Shown here in pieces: positions 10,888-23,803 of a stretch of DNA of 64,000 bases; within the stretch, counting starts at the first letter, position 1; the number at the start of each line of letters is the position of its first letter. Source of the stretch: Halichondria panicea (taxonomy: Eukaryota; Porifera; Demospongiae; Suberitida; Halichondriidae); assembly GCF_963675165.1 (NCBI RefSeq), contig NC_087384.1:2502501-2566500 (forward strand), written 5' to 3'. The notes below the pieces were generated by a model. It was not told the origin of the DNA, searched no databases, and worked only from the letters and a program-made list of their open reading frames with translations. A program made the position numbers and the translations under genes.

Positions 10888-11217
10888 TCAGAGCTTGGAG
10901 TAACTATCTTTGAGCCTGGCATCATTCTGCATTAACGAGTGGGCCTTCTGCATGGTGCATGCATTGGTCAGAGTTTTGCTGATGAACTGGACGTGATCTG
11001 TGAACACATGCATGAACCATAGATAGAAAAGGGAGGGATTGGAAACGAACGACAGTTTCAATGATATCCGTTGAAACACTCCTTGTCTTGTTACGTAATC
11101 ACCTTCTGGCGGGATTGTAACAAAGATTTTCTCTGACTCAGTTCTTGCAGACGTTGTTAGAGAGTGAGTTATTACACTTTCCAGATTGTTTACAATCGAC
11201 TCTGATGAATGGACCAA
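10888..11217 (-). pseudogene. Possible third fragment of the same family
   Basis: Open for 109 codons on the minus strand, including FTDHVQFISKTLTNACTMQK, which resembles PDHFQLISNILPRQ of the fragment at 10348-10587 in position and spacing. I do not recognise a domain, and the similarity is weak. It could be an exon of a diverged tandem paralogue or noncoding sequence. Confidence 0.3.
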
Positions 11218-11379
11218 CGGTAGATTACGTCATGAGGAGGCTGAGAGCCTGCAGGGTGGGTGGATATGATATTCTGATAGACCATGCAGGGAACAGGTTT
11301 TCGAGTTTCCAACAAAGCCACCATGCATGCAGCATTTGAAATGAGCTGATACCCATGCATGCACCTATAAAAGAATGAA

Positions 11380-12240
11380 TGCAAGCTAAGCTGCATGAAC
11401 TATTTTCTTACCTGTCAGTGTCGTCCAGGCCGTTGGTCCACCCAGTTTCCAAAAACAGAAAAGGTTATGGGCCAACGTCCAGGTTTTTTAGTATAACTGC
11501 ATGATGCCAACGGAGAGCCACTAAGCTCTGACACCAAATATGCAGGAACACATTAAAAGAATGCTCAAGCTGCGTGAACTATTTTCTTACTTGTCGTCCA
11601 GGCCGTTGGTCCACCTAATTTCCAAAAACAGGAAACCTCATAGACCAACAAGCAGGATTTCCAGTTTATAATGATGCCAACGAAGACACTAAGCTTTGAA
11701 ATGAGGTCATAATCACACCAACCTGGGGAACACATTAAAAAGAATACATTCGAAGTGTGCGAACTATTTTTTTACTTGTTGTCCAGGCCGTTGGTCCATC
11801 CAGTTTCCAGAAACAGGAAACCTCATAGACCAACAAGCAGGATTTCCAGTTTATAATGATGCCAACGGAGACACCAAGCTTTGAAATGAGCTCATAATCA
11901 CACCAACCTGGGGAACACAGAATGCATTCAAAGTGCGTGAACTACCGGAGTATTTGTTTACTTGTCGTCCAGGCCGTTGGTCCACCTAGTTTCCAGAAAC
12001 AGCCTCCTGTATGGACCAACGAGCAGGTTTTCCTGATGCCAACGAAGACACCAAGCTTTTAAATGAGCTCGGATACGGCTATAAAAAAGAATGTATACAA
12101 AGTAAGTAAACTATTTTCTTGCTTGTTGTCCAGCCCGTTGGTCCACCCACTGAAATAGGAAGTTTAATGGACCAACGAATGCATTTTCAGGTTTACTTGA
12201 TACCAACGGAGCCATACCGAGAATGTTTAAACGCTTGTAC
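11380..12240. repeat. Five ~160-186 bp tandem repeats with inverted cores
   Basis: The phrase gtccaggccgttggtcca recurs at about 11422, 11595, 11780, 11966 and 12127. Each unit also contains a later gaccaac and a gatgccaacggag phrase, so GTTGGTCCA and TGGACCAAC can pair within a unit. Units share a splice-acceptor-like cttacttgt lead. No protein reading persists across units. The next ~640 bp (12241-12879) hold nothing I can support. Confidence 0.85.
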
Positions 12241-12884
12241 TTTGTGTAGGGAGTGAAAGGACACCAAGGAGACCTGGACCAGCTGTTCCATACCTTTCTT
12301 AAATTGTTGCTTCAGATAGACTATAATTATAGTAGAGGAATGAATCGACAGACATGTTTCGAGAGACTACTCCTTTACTTCTTCTACTATCTATGCTTCA
12401 ATCAACAGTAGATCTAGACATGCTGCAGGGATACTTGAGCGTCTATATAGCTCTGTACTGTACTACTGCATGCTGTACTACTGTGTGCATACTGCGCATG
12501 TAGGACCAGAAAGCCAGAAATCGGAAAAGGCGGAAGTGAAAGGTAAATGAGTGGGCGTAGCAGGGCAATGCATTCCAAGGTTAACCCTTGATTTTGCACT
12601 GAGATATGCTCTTGCCTGATCACTCTACTAGTCTATGTAAGTAAGTAGAAAGCTGGCCAGCCTAGTTTTAAAAAGACTCTCCATTGTCTGCAGTATAGAC
12701 TTGATATAATAGCTAGCTACTTGCACATGTCTGCAGTAGACTCTAGCTATAGCTACATGCACAATGAATTAATTAGGTCTGTACACTGAGCTAGACAAGT
12801 TTAGTATGATTATATCATTTTTAATTCAGCCAGTCACCTAACTCCTACTTATACTTCCCAATTTATTGTCCAGAGGTTATTTGG

Positions 12885-14060
12885 CTCTATACTGAAACAC
12901 GCCGAGCCACTTTTCTGACTTTATGAGAGCCATGCATGATTATAGAACGGGAACTGGAATAATTATGTTCAATCCTGGTCTATAATACAAGCAATTAAGT
13001 ATATCAGCCAATAAGTTATGTTGATGTACTCAAGTTACGACTGGAACTTGCTGAGAAACTTTTTTGATTTTCCGAGAGCAGTGGTTCGTTAAGGAACCCT
13101 GAAGAATAATATATTCAGTGCTGGTCTAGACATGCAGGCAGATATCAGCCAGTATGTTGATATTATTATACTCAAGTTTACAATTCTGAGGTTATTTTAA
13201 TCGACTGGAACTTGCTGAGCAACTTTTCTGACTTTCCGAGAGCAGTGGTTCGTTAACGGGAACCCTGAAAATAACATATTCAGTGCTGGTCTAGACATAC
13301 ATGTAAATATCAGCCAGTATGTTGATATATACTCAAGTTTACAATTCTGAGGTTACTTTAATCGACTGGAACTTGCTAAGCAACTTTTCTGACTTTCCGA
13401 GAGCAGTGGTTCGTTAACGGGAATCCAGAAAAATAACATATTCAGTGTTGGTCTAGACATGCATGCAGATATCAGCCAGTATGTTGATATATACTCAAGT
13501 TTACAATTCTGAGGTTACTTTAATCGACTGGAACTTGCTGAGAAACTTTTCTGACTTTCCGAGAGCTGTGGTTCGTTAACGGAAACCCTGAAAAATAACA
13601 TATTCAGTACATGCTGGTCTATACATGCATGCAGATATTATCAGCCAGTATGTTGATATAATTATACTCAAGTTTATAATTCTGAGGTTACTTTAATCGA
13701 CTGGAACTTGCTGAGGAACTTTTTTGACTTTCCGAGAGCTGTGGTTCGTTAACGGAAACCCAGAACATATATTTAGTGCTGGTCTTACAAGCAGGTAGCA
13801 GCCATATTGAATACGTTGATACACTCTTCTGAGGTTACTTTAATCGACTGGGAACTTGCTGAAAAATTTTTCTGACTTTCCGAGAGCTGTGATTCGTAAA
13901 CGGAAACCCTGAAAATATATTCAATGCTGGTCTTACACAAGCAGGTATATCAGCCAATAATTATGTTGATATACCTAAGTTTACACTTATGAGGCTCCTT
14001 TAATTGACTGCATGGAACTTCCTGAGCAACTTTTCAGACTTTCCATGAGTTCAACGGTAA
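12885..14060. repeat. Left tandem array of the foldback, 7 units
   Basis: Units of about 155-190 bp share ttaatcgactggaacttgct, actttccgagagc, gtggttcgttaacgg and atcagccagtatgttgat. Outer units are the most degenerate. Each unit includes a near-palindrome, ggttcgttaacgggaacc. Confidence 0.85.
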
Positions 14061-15635
14061 TTCATATAAAAAGTATTTCTCGGACAAGTAATGCAGGCAG
14101 TTAGTCCATTCATACCTTCAGGTATTGTCAACTAGAACGACTTATGACGTTCCGTGGGCAGTAATTCGTGACTCTCAAATATTGATTACAATTTCACTAT
14201 GCAAGATTATTATTCAAGGCTCAGTGCCAAGATATAAGCCTTTTGAGTAAGTTCGTGACAGATCGAAGGTCCAATCATAATTATATAGAGAAACTATATT
14301 GAGTTCTGACTAGAGATTGAATCAAAGTGTACAGACTATATACGTAGACTCTATACTATATAATTTTATTTGGCTGGGCTAGCTGATGTCTTGCATGGTG
14401 TGTACCTGGTTTGTTGCATGACTATCTATATAATTATATATAGTCTGTTGTCAGCAGTAATTACTATAGGTTTTGCTTAATAGATGTATAGTATACTGTG
14501 TATTGTCTTGATCTTTACATTAATTTGATAGGTGCAGACTAGATTCTATACCAGGATCCAACACAGTATACACTAACAATCCTCATTATAGTTAAGTCCC
14601 GGCAGTGTATATACGTATAGTCTACACCAGTCCTATATACAATAAATTTATAGGTATATAGATGAGCAGTGACGATGAAGTAGGCAGTGATGATGCTGCG
14701 ATTGAAAGACAGTTATGAGAGAGAGTGAATAAAACTCACTGGATAAAAAATATACAGGCGTATATATATATATAGTTACAACATAAACTATATTGCAAGT
14801 AGATAATAATCGCTATAGTTAAGCTTGTAGATTGTACACCATCGTCTCTAGATGTATATGTCCTATATAGCTGTAATGCAAGGCCTATATATATATAGGC
14901 GATAGGAAAATGGGAGTGAGGCTGAAGCCCCCCATGCATGCAGGGCTATTTACAAGTGATTTTGATGCATCCAAAGCACTTCCTGACACAGTAATTTCTG
15001 TTGTTTACATTTTATAGAAGGCAAGCATAATTATATCCCTACCAAAGATCGGAGCGCCCCAATAAAAAAGACTTACTACTGTCAATATACACATACCGTG
15101 ACAATTAATCGTAAAATTAATTTTTTACACCATAAATACACCAACACCAAGCCACAGGTGTTTTAACCATTGACGAAAAGTCTGTCGTCTGATTCGCTCA
15201 ACCAGAAAAAAGTACAATCATACTTTTCCAGGAAAACAAAGCGACAACCCATAATTAAAGTTCATTTTGCTGCAAATTCTATAATTTATTACAATAGATC
15301 GAAGGGAGACAAGGAAAGAAAGAGATTCCATGAAGTGTTCTGGCATTAGCGAAGATGAGGTGCAAAATCATTACTTCTCGACTCAATAATAATTATAATG
15401 AGCATATATAATTATGCATGGACTATCCCGTAGACATACAAAGCAAGATAATAATACAACGTACATACCAGACAGCTAGGCTTTAATATGGGGCTGTTAA
15501 ATGTTGTGTCGTTGAAACTTATTCAACTGATAGCCTCCTTCACAAAAAAAATTATACAGGGCAATATTCTAGATTTATTTTAACAGATACACCGGAGAGG
15601 GTATAGTGGATCAACCAATCCTTATTATAATTATA

Positions 15636-16424
15636 TATAATATGCAAGAACTATATACTCCGACCACTTCTTAGTTTTATTCTCTCTCACAGCCAACTAT
15701 ATATAATTATAAGCCGCCTATTCGATCCACAAATAACTTCTTTTTTTTTACAATTCAAGCTATAACTTCAGCAATATGATTTTAATAATGGAATTCTACC
15801 CAATCATTTCCCCAAGCCTCCCAAAATGTGAAAACTGCCTGGTTATAATTATATAGAACTAAAAACAGACATAACATCATCTATTATACAGACATGTATA
15901 CCAACGGCCACAACAGCGTCCTTAACTGGTTCACCAAGGAATAAGACATAGCATTAAAAACTTGGATTCACTCTCTGAAAAGGAAACGCTACTATCAAGC
16001 TATGCAAACTAGAAGAACTGCAATTACAAAACCAATCCCTGATCCTAAAATTGATTATGACACAAACCTATAGCACAAACTCTATAGCAGCCAACCCCAA
16101 AAATCTGTTCTCTAAATCCACTATACCTATGCATGCCCTTGTAACAGATGTATCGTGAACTGCATGCATATAAGAACTTACCAGAACTATATAGCTATAG
16201 CGTTAACAATCTGTCTATATATGTTATGTGTTTATCCAATACAATTATATACATGTGTTTTACACTCAGCGGCATCATATTAGTGATGTCTGTCTGTCTG
16301 TCACAACTTTCCAAGCCATCCCCTTATATCATCACCTCTAAATTGAATAATCAGAGAAGACGAGGGAATCCGTACACGAACAAATTCTTTGTTCCAAAGT
16401 CGATTATATACCTATAGTACAATT
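15636..16424. other. Spacer of the foldback structure
   Basis: Single-copy sequence between the two arms. It holds one 89-codon plus-strand frame (16148-16417) with no recognisable domain and no splice support. AT-rich. No transposase or RNA gene seen. Confidence 0.6.
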
Positions 16425-17999
16425 AATTATTATTGATTGGTTGATCCACTATACCCTCTCCGGTGTATCTGTTAAAATAAATCTAGAATATTGCCCTGTA
16501 TATGTGAAGGGAGGCTATCAGTTGGATAAGTTTCAACAACACAACATTTAACACCCCATATTAAAGCCTGTCTGGTATGTACGTTGTATTATTATCTTGC
16601 TTTGTATGTCTACGGGATAGTCCATGCATTATAATTATTATTGAGTCGAGAAGTATTGATTTTGCACCTCATCTTCGCTAATGCCAGAACACTTCATGGA
16701 ATCTCTTTCTTTCGTCGTCTCCCTTAATTTGATCTATCGTAATAATTATAGAATTTGCAGCAAAATGAATTTCAATTCTTGGTCGTCGCTTTGTTTTCCT
16801 GGAAAAGTATGATTGTACTTTTTTTCTGGTTGGACGAATCAGACGACAGACTCTTCGTCAATGGTTGAAACACCTGTGGCTTGGTGTATTTATGGTGTAA
16901 AAAATTATAACATATTAATTTTACGTACTGACAGATTAATTGTCACGGAATGTTTATATTGACAATAGTAAGTCTTTTTTATTGGGGCGCTCTGATCGTT
17001 GGTAGGTAGGGACATAATTATGCTTACCTTCTATAAAATGTAAACAACATAATGTATGGAAATTACTGTGTCAGGAAGTGCTTTGGATGCATCAAAATCA
17101 CTTGTAAATAGCCCTGCATGCATGGGGGGCTTCAGCCTCACTCCCATTTTCCTATCGCCTATATATATATAGGCCTTGCATTACAGCTATAGGACATATA
17201 CATTTAGAGACGATGGTGTACAATCTACAAGCTTAACTATAGCGATTATCATCTACTTGCAATATAGTTTATGTTGTAACTATATATACGCCTGTATTTA
17301 TCCAGTGAGTTTTCCTCACTCTCTCTCATAACTGTCTTTCAATCGCAGCATCATCACTGCCTACTTCATCGTCACTGCTCATCTATATACCTATAAATCT
17401 ATTGTATATAGGACTGGTGCATATAGACTACGTATAATTATATATACACTGCCAGGACTGTTTGTGCATGTATACTGTGTTGGATCCTGGTATAGAATCT
17501 AGTCTGCACCTATCAAATTAATGTAAAGATCAAGACAATACACAGTATATATACTACATCTATTAAGCAAAACCTATAGTAATTACTGCTGACAACAGAC
17601 TATATATAGATAGTCATGCAACAAACCAGGTACACACCATGCAAGACATCAGCTAGCCCAGCCAAATAAAATTATATAGTATAGAGTCTACATATTATAG
17701 TCTGTACACTTTGATTCAATCTCTAGTCAGAACTCAATATAGTTTCTCTATAATTATGATTGGACCTTCGATTTGTCATGAACTTACTCAAAAGGCTTAT
17801 ATCTTATTGGCACTGAGCCTTGAATAATAATCTTGCATAGTGAAATTGTAATCAATATTTGAGAGTCATGAATTACTGCCCATGGAACGTCATAAGTCGT
17901 TCTAGTTGACAATACCTGAAAGTATGGAATGACTAACTGCCTGCATTGCTTGTCCGAGAAATGCTTTTTATATGAATTACCGTTGAACTCATGGAAAGT

Positions 18000-19985
18000 C
18001 TGAAAAGTTGCTCAGGAAGTTCCATGCAGTCAATTAAAGTGTACAGACTATAATACGTAGACTCTATAAAGTATAACCTCATGCAGAAGAGTGTATCAAC
18101 GTATTGGCTGCTATATACCTGCATGTATAAGACCATGCAGCATTAAATATATTTTCTGGGTTTCCGTTAACGAACCACACCTCTCGGAAAGTCAGAAAGT
18201 TTCTCAAGTTCCATGCAGTCGATTAAATTAACCTCAGAATTGTAAACTTGAGTATATATCAACATATAATTATATACTGGCTGATATCTGCATGACCAGC
18301 ACTGAATATATGTTATTTTTCAGGGTTCCCGTTCACAGCTCTCGGAAAGTCAGAAAAGTTTCTCAGCAAGTTCCAGTCGATTAAAGTAACCTCAGAAGAG
18401 TGTATCAATGTATTCAATTTGGCTGCTACCTGCTTGTAAGACCAGCACTAAATATGTTTTCTGGGTTTCCGTTAACGAACCACAGCTCTCAGAAAGTCAA
18501 AAAGTTTCTCAGCAAGTTCCGGTCGATTAATTAAAGTAACCTCAGAAGAGTATATATCAACATACTGGCTGATACCTGCATACATGTCTACATTATATTA
18601 TTTTTCAGGGTTCCCGTTAACGAACCACAGCTCTCGGAAAGTTAGAAAAGTTCCTCAGCAAGTTCCAGTCGATTAAAGTAACCTCAGAATTGTAAACTTG
18701 AGTATATATATCAACATACTGGCTGATATATCTGCATGCATATATCTAGACTAGCACTGAATATATAATTTTTCAGGGTTACCGTTAACGAACCACTGCT
18801 CTCGGAAAGTCGTTCCAGTCGATTAAAGTAACCTCAGAATTGTATATTAAGCCTTATATCAACTAATTATACTGGCTGATATTTGCATGCATGTCTAGAT
18901 CAGCACTGATTTTCAGGGTTCCCGTTAACAAACCACAGCTCTCGGAAAGTCAGAAAAATTTCTCAGCAAGTTTCAGTCGATTAAGTAACCTCAGAAGAGT
19001 ATATATCAACATACTGGCTGATATCTGCATGCATGTCTAGACCAACACTGAATAATTATATTATTTTTCAGGGTTTCCGTTAACGAACCACTCTTCTCGG
19101 AAAGTCAGAAAAGTTGCTCAGCAAGTTCCAGTCGATTAAAGTAACCTCAGAATTGAGTATATATCAACATACTGGCTGATATCTGCATGCATGTCTAGGC
19201 CAGCACTGAATATATTATTTTTCAGGGTTCCCGTTAACGAACCACTGCTCTCGGAAAGTCAGAAAAGTTTCTCAGCAAGTTCCAGTCGATTAAAGTAACC
19301 TCAAAAGAGTATAATTATTATATCAACATATACTGGCTGATATCTGCATGCATGTCTAGACCAGCACTGAATATGTTATTTTTCTGGGTTCCCGTTAACG
19401 AACCACTGCTCTCGGAAAGTCAGAAAAGTTGCTCAGCAAGTTCCAGTCGATTAAAGTAACCTCAGAATTGAGTATATATCAACATACTGGCTGATATCTA
19501 CATGCATGTCTAGACCAGCACTGAATATGTTATTTTTCTGGATTCCCGTTAACGAACCACTGCTCTTGGAAAGTCAGAAAAGTTGCTTAGCAAGTTCCAG
19601 TCGATTAAAGTAACCTCAGAATTGTAAACTATCAATATACTGGCTGATATCTGCATGCATGTCTAGACCAGCACTGAATATATTATTTTTCAGGGTTCCC
19701 GTTAACGAACCACAGCTCTCAGAAAGTCAGAAAAGTTGCTCAGCAAGTTCCAGTCGATTAAAGTAACCTCAGAATTGAGTATATATCAACATACTGGCTG
19801 ATATCTGCATGCATGTCTATAGACCAGCACTGAATATGTTATTTTTCAGGGTTCCCGTTAACGAACCACTGCTCTTGGAAGTCAGAAAAGTTGCTCAGCA
19901 AGTTCCAGTCGATTCAAGTAATCTCAAAAGAGTATATATCAACATATACTGGCTGATATCTGCATGCATGTCTAGACCAGCACTA
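18000..19985. repeat. Right tandem array of the foldback, 12 units
   Basis: Reverse-complement units of the left array, with tcccgttaacgaaccactgc and related phrases about every 150-165 bp from 18158 to 19856. Expansion relative to the 7 left units shows the arms change copy number independently. Inner units on the left of this array are less regular. Confidence 0.85.
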
Positions 19986-20309
19986 CTTTCCATTGTACAG
20001 TGCAAATGTAGACCTGAGCTAGAAAGCCATTCTTGAGAACTAGAAAGCCATATACTCGAAATCAGCTGGCTGGAACACAATTTTTATTTTGAGGAAGTAT
20101 AAGTATAGTGATCACTTCACTCTTCGATCTATGCTTCCGGCAGACAAGGAGTGTTCGGCACACGTGATTCGTTTCCAATCCCCTTCCTCTTCTATCTATA
20201 TGCATGAACATCCATTCATGCATGTGTGACATGCATGTGTTAGAGCATGCATGACTATCCACACTTACATTGTATATACTGCTCCGGACAAGAAAGCTTT
20301 CTCTTGTTA

Positions 20310-20395
20310 AAATTTCGTGGAGGTCAGCTTGCCCACGAAAATAATGAATATTTTTACCCCACAAAAATTACCCGCTATAATTATAATACAGTAGC
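20310..20395. mobile_element. Half copy of a TTTTCGTGGG-type MITE
   Basis: Contains cttgcccacgaaaataatga and aaaattacccgctata, the terminal parts of the fuller copy at 25311-25522. Only one end is preserved. The rest of 19986-20799 shows nothing supportable beyond the presumed 3' UTR of the following gene copy. Confidence 0.5.
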
Positions 20396-22972
20396 AGGAG
20401 CACAGTAGTAAGAAGCAACAAGAGACATTAATTGATCATGCAAACACGAGTGCATGTGTGCGCTGCAGTTTTGTGAGACAATGCAGTGTGTGGTACCGAC
20501 AGTGCTGTGGTATTAGTGACAGTATATATATACTGCTCTGAATGGCACCGTGAGGGAAATTAAAAATCAAAAGTAACTGCGGGAAATCTAACTGAGGGAA
20601 ATCCAATAAGAAGCTTTTTCAACTTGGTTCGTTGCACATAATTATGGGATATCGAACAGTTTTTATAATTCATTTTAAACACGCAATGTACAAAACACAC
20701 GTACACAATAATAACCACACATTAGGGATAAAGCTAATCTAAGGGTTCTGTTCTGACATATCTACAGTCGATATGGAGTGCTGTATTACGTGCACCTTCT
20801 CACAGCTCCTGTGCATGGAGGCAATAAAGAATGAGTTAGTGGGTGGGTGGCTAATCACAGTTCAGTAACCTTATATCAATGACTGCATGGTGGGTGTAGG
20901 ACGTACAGTTTTCAGTTTGACAATGAAACACCAGTATAGGGGGGACACACATAGAGTGCGCACACACATGCACCTATAATTATACTGAGCATAACTTCCC
21001 AGCATGCGTAAGACGAAGGTTTAGTGACACTACGATAAGGGGTACACACAAACACTCACTTTCAAGTACTGACAGACTAGGTCAGCAATCTCCCCTTTTC
21101 TCAGTTTTACTAACATCTCCAGAAGGGCCCTGAATGTCGCTTGTGAGCGCTGTTTTCCTCTCCAGATTTTCAAACACTCGATCATAGCTAGGCGGTTACT
21201 TTTTTTCAACTGGACATCACTTTGTTCTCCAGGGTTTAATTTCATAGCATCGACATAGAGCTCCACATTGTCAAAACAGGGAGCTAAATATGATACGTCT
21301 TCTTGCTGGACTTGCCTGTTGACTTGGGCAGAAGTGAGCGGACATTTGTCCATCAGCTGTTGAAGAGCTGTACTCACTGGTTGAGCAGATGATCCGACAG
21401 CTGGAATGACAGGTCAGATAATACAGTATATATACTGCTATGTGCATAAACACTAACAACAAAACCACCAATGCACACATATAGTCATGACAACAAAGAC
21501 TTTAGGGGATGACAAATAATGAGCGAGGGAGGTGTGGGACTGCTTACTGGCAAGTCCGTATAGGAAAGTGAACCTCACATATATACACCTTCCTTCGGCA
21601 CACAAACAATAAACTGAGAATTTTTTAATGAAGGGTATCACACAAAACATGCATGATGGTTGGTTCTGACCTGGAAGAGTTCGTTGGGGGTCCAGAATAA
21701 GAGTGATGAATTTGAAGGGATCCTTTGCACCCACTAGGTTGACTTGGTGGAACAGCTTGGGAGGAGACATCTCATCGTTGCTTGTCAGCTCAGCATTTAA
21801 GTGGCAGTGCGGAATCGACTGTCCAGGTTTGAACTGATCAACATGCTTCTTCATTACCTATGGAGATATCGTACTATCGTACTATCAGTACATGTATACA
21901 CATTTAAATACCGTAGGATGAAACATCGGCGTTATTTTCCACCCTCCACTGACTTCAGCACCATCCTTAGGAATATCCAGTGTTATTCTGTCCTCCTCAA
22001 ACTCAACAAAATGATTCACTCCGAGAATTGCTTCTTTAGAGGAGTACTCTTCACTTACACGCTGTGCAGCATATATATATATATAGGCAACTGTTGCATG
22101 TGAAAATGTTGTCACTTACTGTTCAATGAATCTCATCATTCCAGCTAACAACGAAATGTATTTCCCTGCTATGCAGCTCTGAGCCAAGGTAGAAGAGGCT
22201 GGCAGTGTACTCTCTCTCCACATCCTCTCCTGTCACCGCCAGTCCACTGAACTGAGACAGTTCCAGTGAACCGTACGATGTCTGATCAGCGAACGAGCCA
22301 CGTCTTTCGAGCTGCTTGAATGTGTAGGGCTGACTCTCTTGGGAGCAAAGTGCTTTTACAAATGAGAGCTTGGTGGAGCCAGTCATCTTCGCACAGTGCT
22401 GTATTTCGACTGTCAGCAGCTTCTGGAATGGATCCGGGGGATGAGGACGCAACCAGAATACACCGCTGACCAACTGGAGATTGTCGGGAAACTGGTAACG
22501 TCCAGCTACACTGGCCATGACGTCTAGTCGACATTGGTCAACACCAGCTGGCAGAGAGTCCTGAGGTATGTGAAGTTTGAACCCATGGCCATCCCAGACG
22601 AAGGTTTGGGATGAGTTGGTGACAATCACGTGAGTGTGGGCTACAGCTTCAACACCAGGGAAATCTGAGCGGAGGAAAGGAAAAATAGAGTGCACATGCA
22701 AAAAGCAGTCATTCTGAAAGGCAATACACATACCTCAGGTTACTATTATAGACGGGTAGTAATTTTAGCGTTTTTCAGATGTTTTTAGGGTACTAATTTA
22801 TTGGAGAGAAGTTGAGATATAAAAGACTTTTCTAGCTAGCAGCTTCCCTTCTGGCCACAGTATTATCATAATACCATCTTCTTTAATGATATTCATAATC
22901 AATTAATGATAATCCGAAACTTCATGTAATTGAAATGTCATATATCCGGCTCTTTGCATTAGCGAGGTTCTA

Positions 22973-23181
22973 CTATAGCGCACAATTTTCGAGGGGCTTA
23001 CTGTTTTCGTGGGTTAGCACTCGTACACGAACATTAGAATTATCTGCTATAACGTGCAAAGATTAAAAGCGTAGCCTGAGAATGCTTCCGGTAAGCAGTC
23101 AACTCACAGAATTTATTCAACGTGCTTTAGAGGCCATTCCACAAAATATAAGTGCCTCGAAAATGTTGTGCTATACAGTAA
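22973..23181. mobile_element. GCGAAATTTTCG-type MITE in an intron of copy A
   Basis: Ends ctatagcgcacaattttcga and tcgaaaatgttgtgctatac are inverted. The same element sits at the same intron position in the other gene copy (30544-30753), so it was present before the duplication. Other relatives are at 26399-26618, 28811-29025, 37925-38155 and 52028-52201. Confidence 0.7.
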
Positions 23182-23528
23182 AGGTATATACACTCACCGA
23201 AACTGTGTTTGGATTCTTGCGGTTGACTTATGTTTCCAGTTGGTAGATGAGGAGACAATATAACATCTTGATAACCTAAGTTGGGTTCATATCATAATTA
23301 TGTGACACGTACAGTTCCTTACTCCCTAGAGGTAGCAGTCCTTCACGCTCGGCCAGGATATGATCACTCTTGTTTTTGAGGTACTCCTTTTCTGTGTTGA
23401 TATTATAGCAGTACCCTAACTGAACATACATCGTTACCTTTTCTAACTAGTAAATGTTCTTGCAGTCAAGCACGCGTGGAGCACCACACATTAAAGTACA
23501 TAATACATGCAAACAGTCATGTACATAA

Positions 23529-23803
23529 GGCCACTCCAAGTGATACTCTGGTTTCTGGTCCACCGCCCGCATCAGATTTTATTCTTGGATTTCTATCTCA
23601 TTATTGGATTTCTATCTCATTATTTCTACTACGCATGCGCAGAATGGTCCATGTGGTACAAAATAGTGTGATAATGATATTCATTTGCAAAATAATGAGA
23701 TTCATAAGGTGAAATTGATAATGACATAATGAGAAAAGCCGCCCGCCCGCATGCAATTAGAAAAACTTCAGGACCAGAAACCAGAGTGTCACTTGGAGTG
23801 GCC
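23529..23803. mobile_element. Harbinger-like MITE, 275 bp, TAA target duplication
   Basis: Terminal inverted repeats of about 33 bp start GGCCACTCCAAGTGATACTC and end with its near complement. TAA flanks both ends (23526-23528 and 23804-23806). The paralogous intron near 31090 has an uninterrupted gtacataacttac, the empty site, so this copy inserted after the gene duplication. A 3-bp TAA duplication fits PIF/Harbinger. A 275-bp sister copy is at 45758-46032. Confidence 0.9.

Larger units (their letters stand above)
12880..19985. mobile_element. ~7.1 kb foldback structure with tandem-repeat arms
   Basis: Sequence from ~12880 to ~15635 reappears as its reverse complement from ~16425 to ~19985. 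For example gctgatgtcttgcatggtgt near 14383 pairs with acaccatgcaagacatcagc near 17636, and the innermost matches are at about 15590-15620 and 16437-16475. The spacer is about 0.8 kb. The outer part of each arm is a ~160 bp tandem array, 7 units on the left and 12 on the right. Foldback elements with minisatellite arms are known in several DNA transposon groups, but no transposase is visible and target duplications were not identified. Confidence 0.75.

Noticed and set aside
22286-22534. 82-codon minus-strand frame in the ZU5 exon
   Set aside because: Shadow in another phase of the real ZU5 coding exon.
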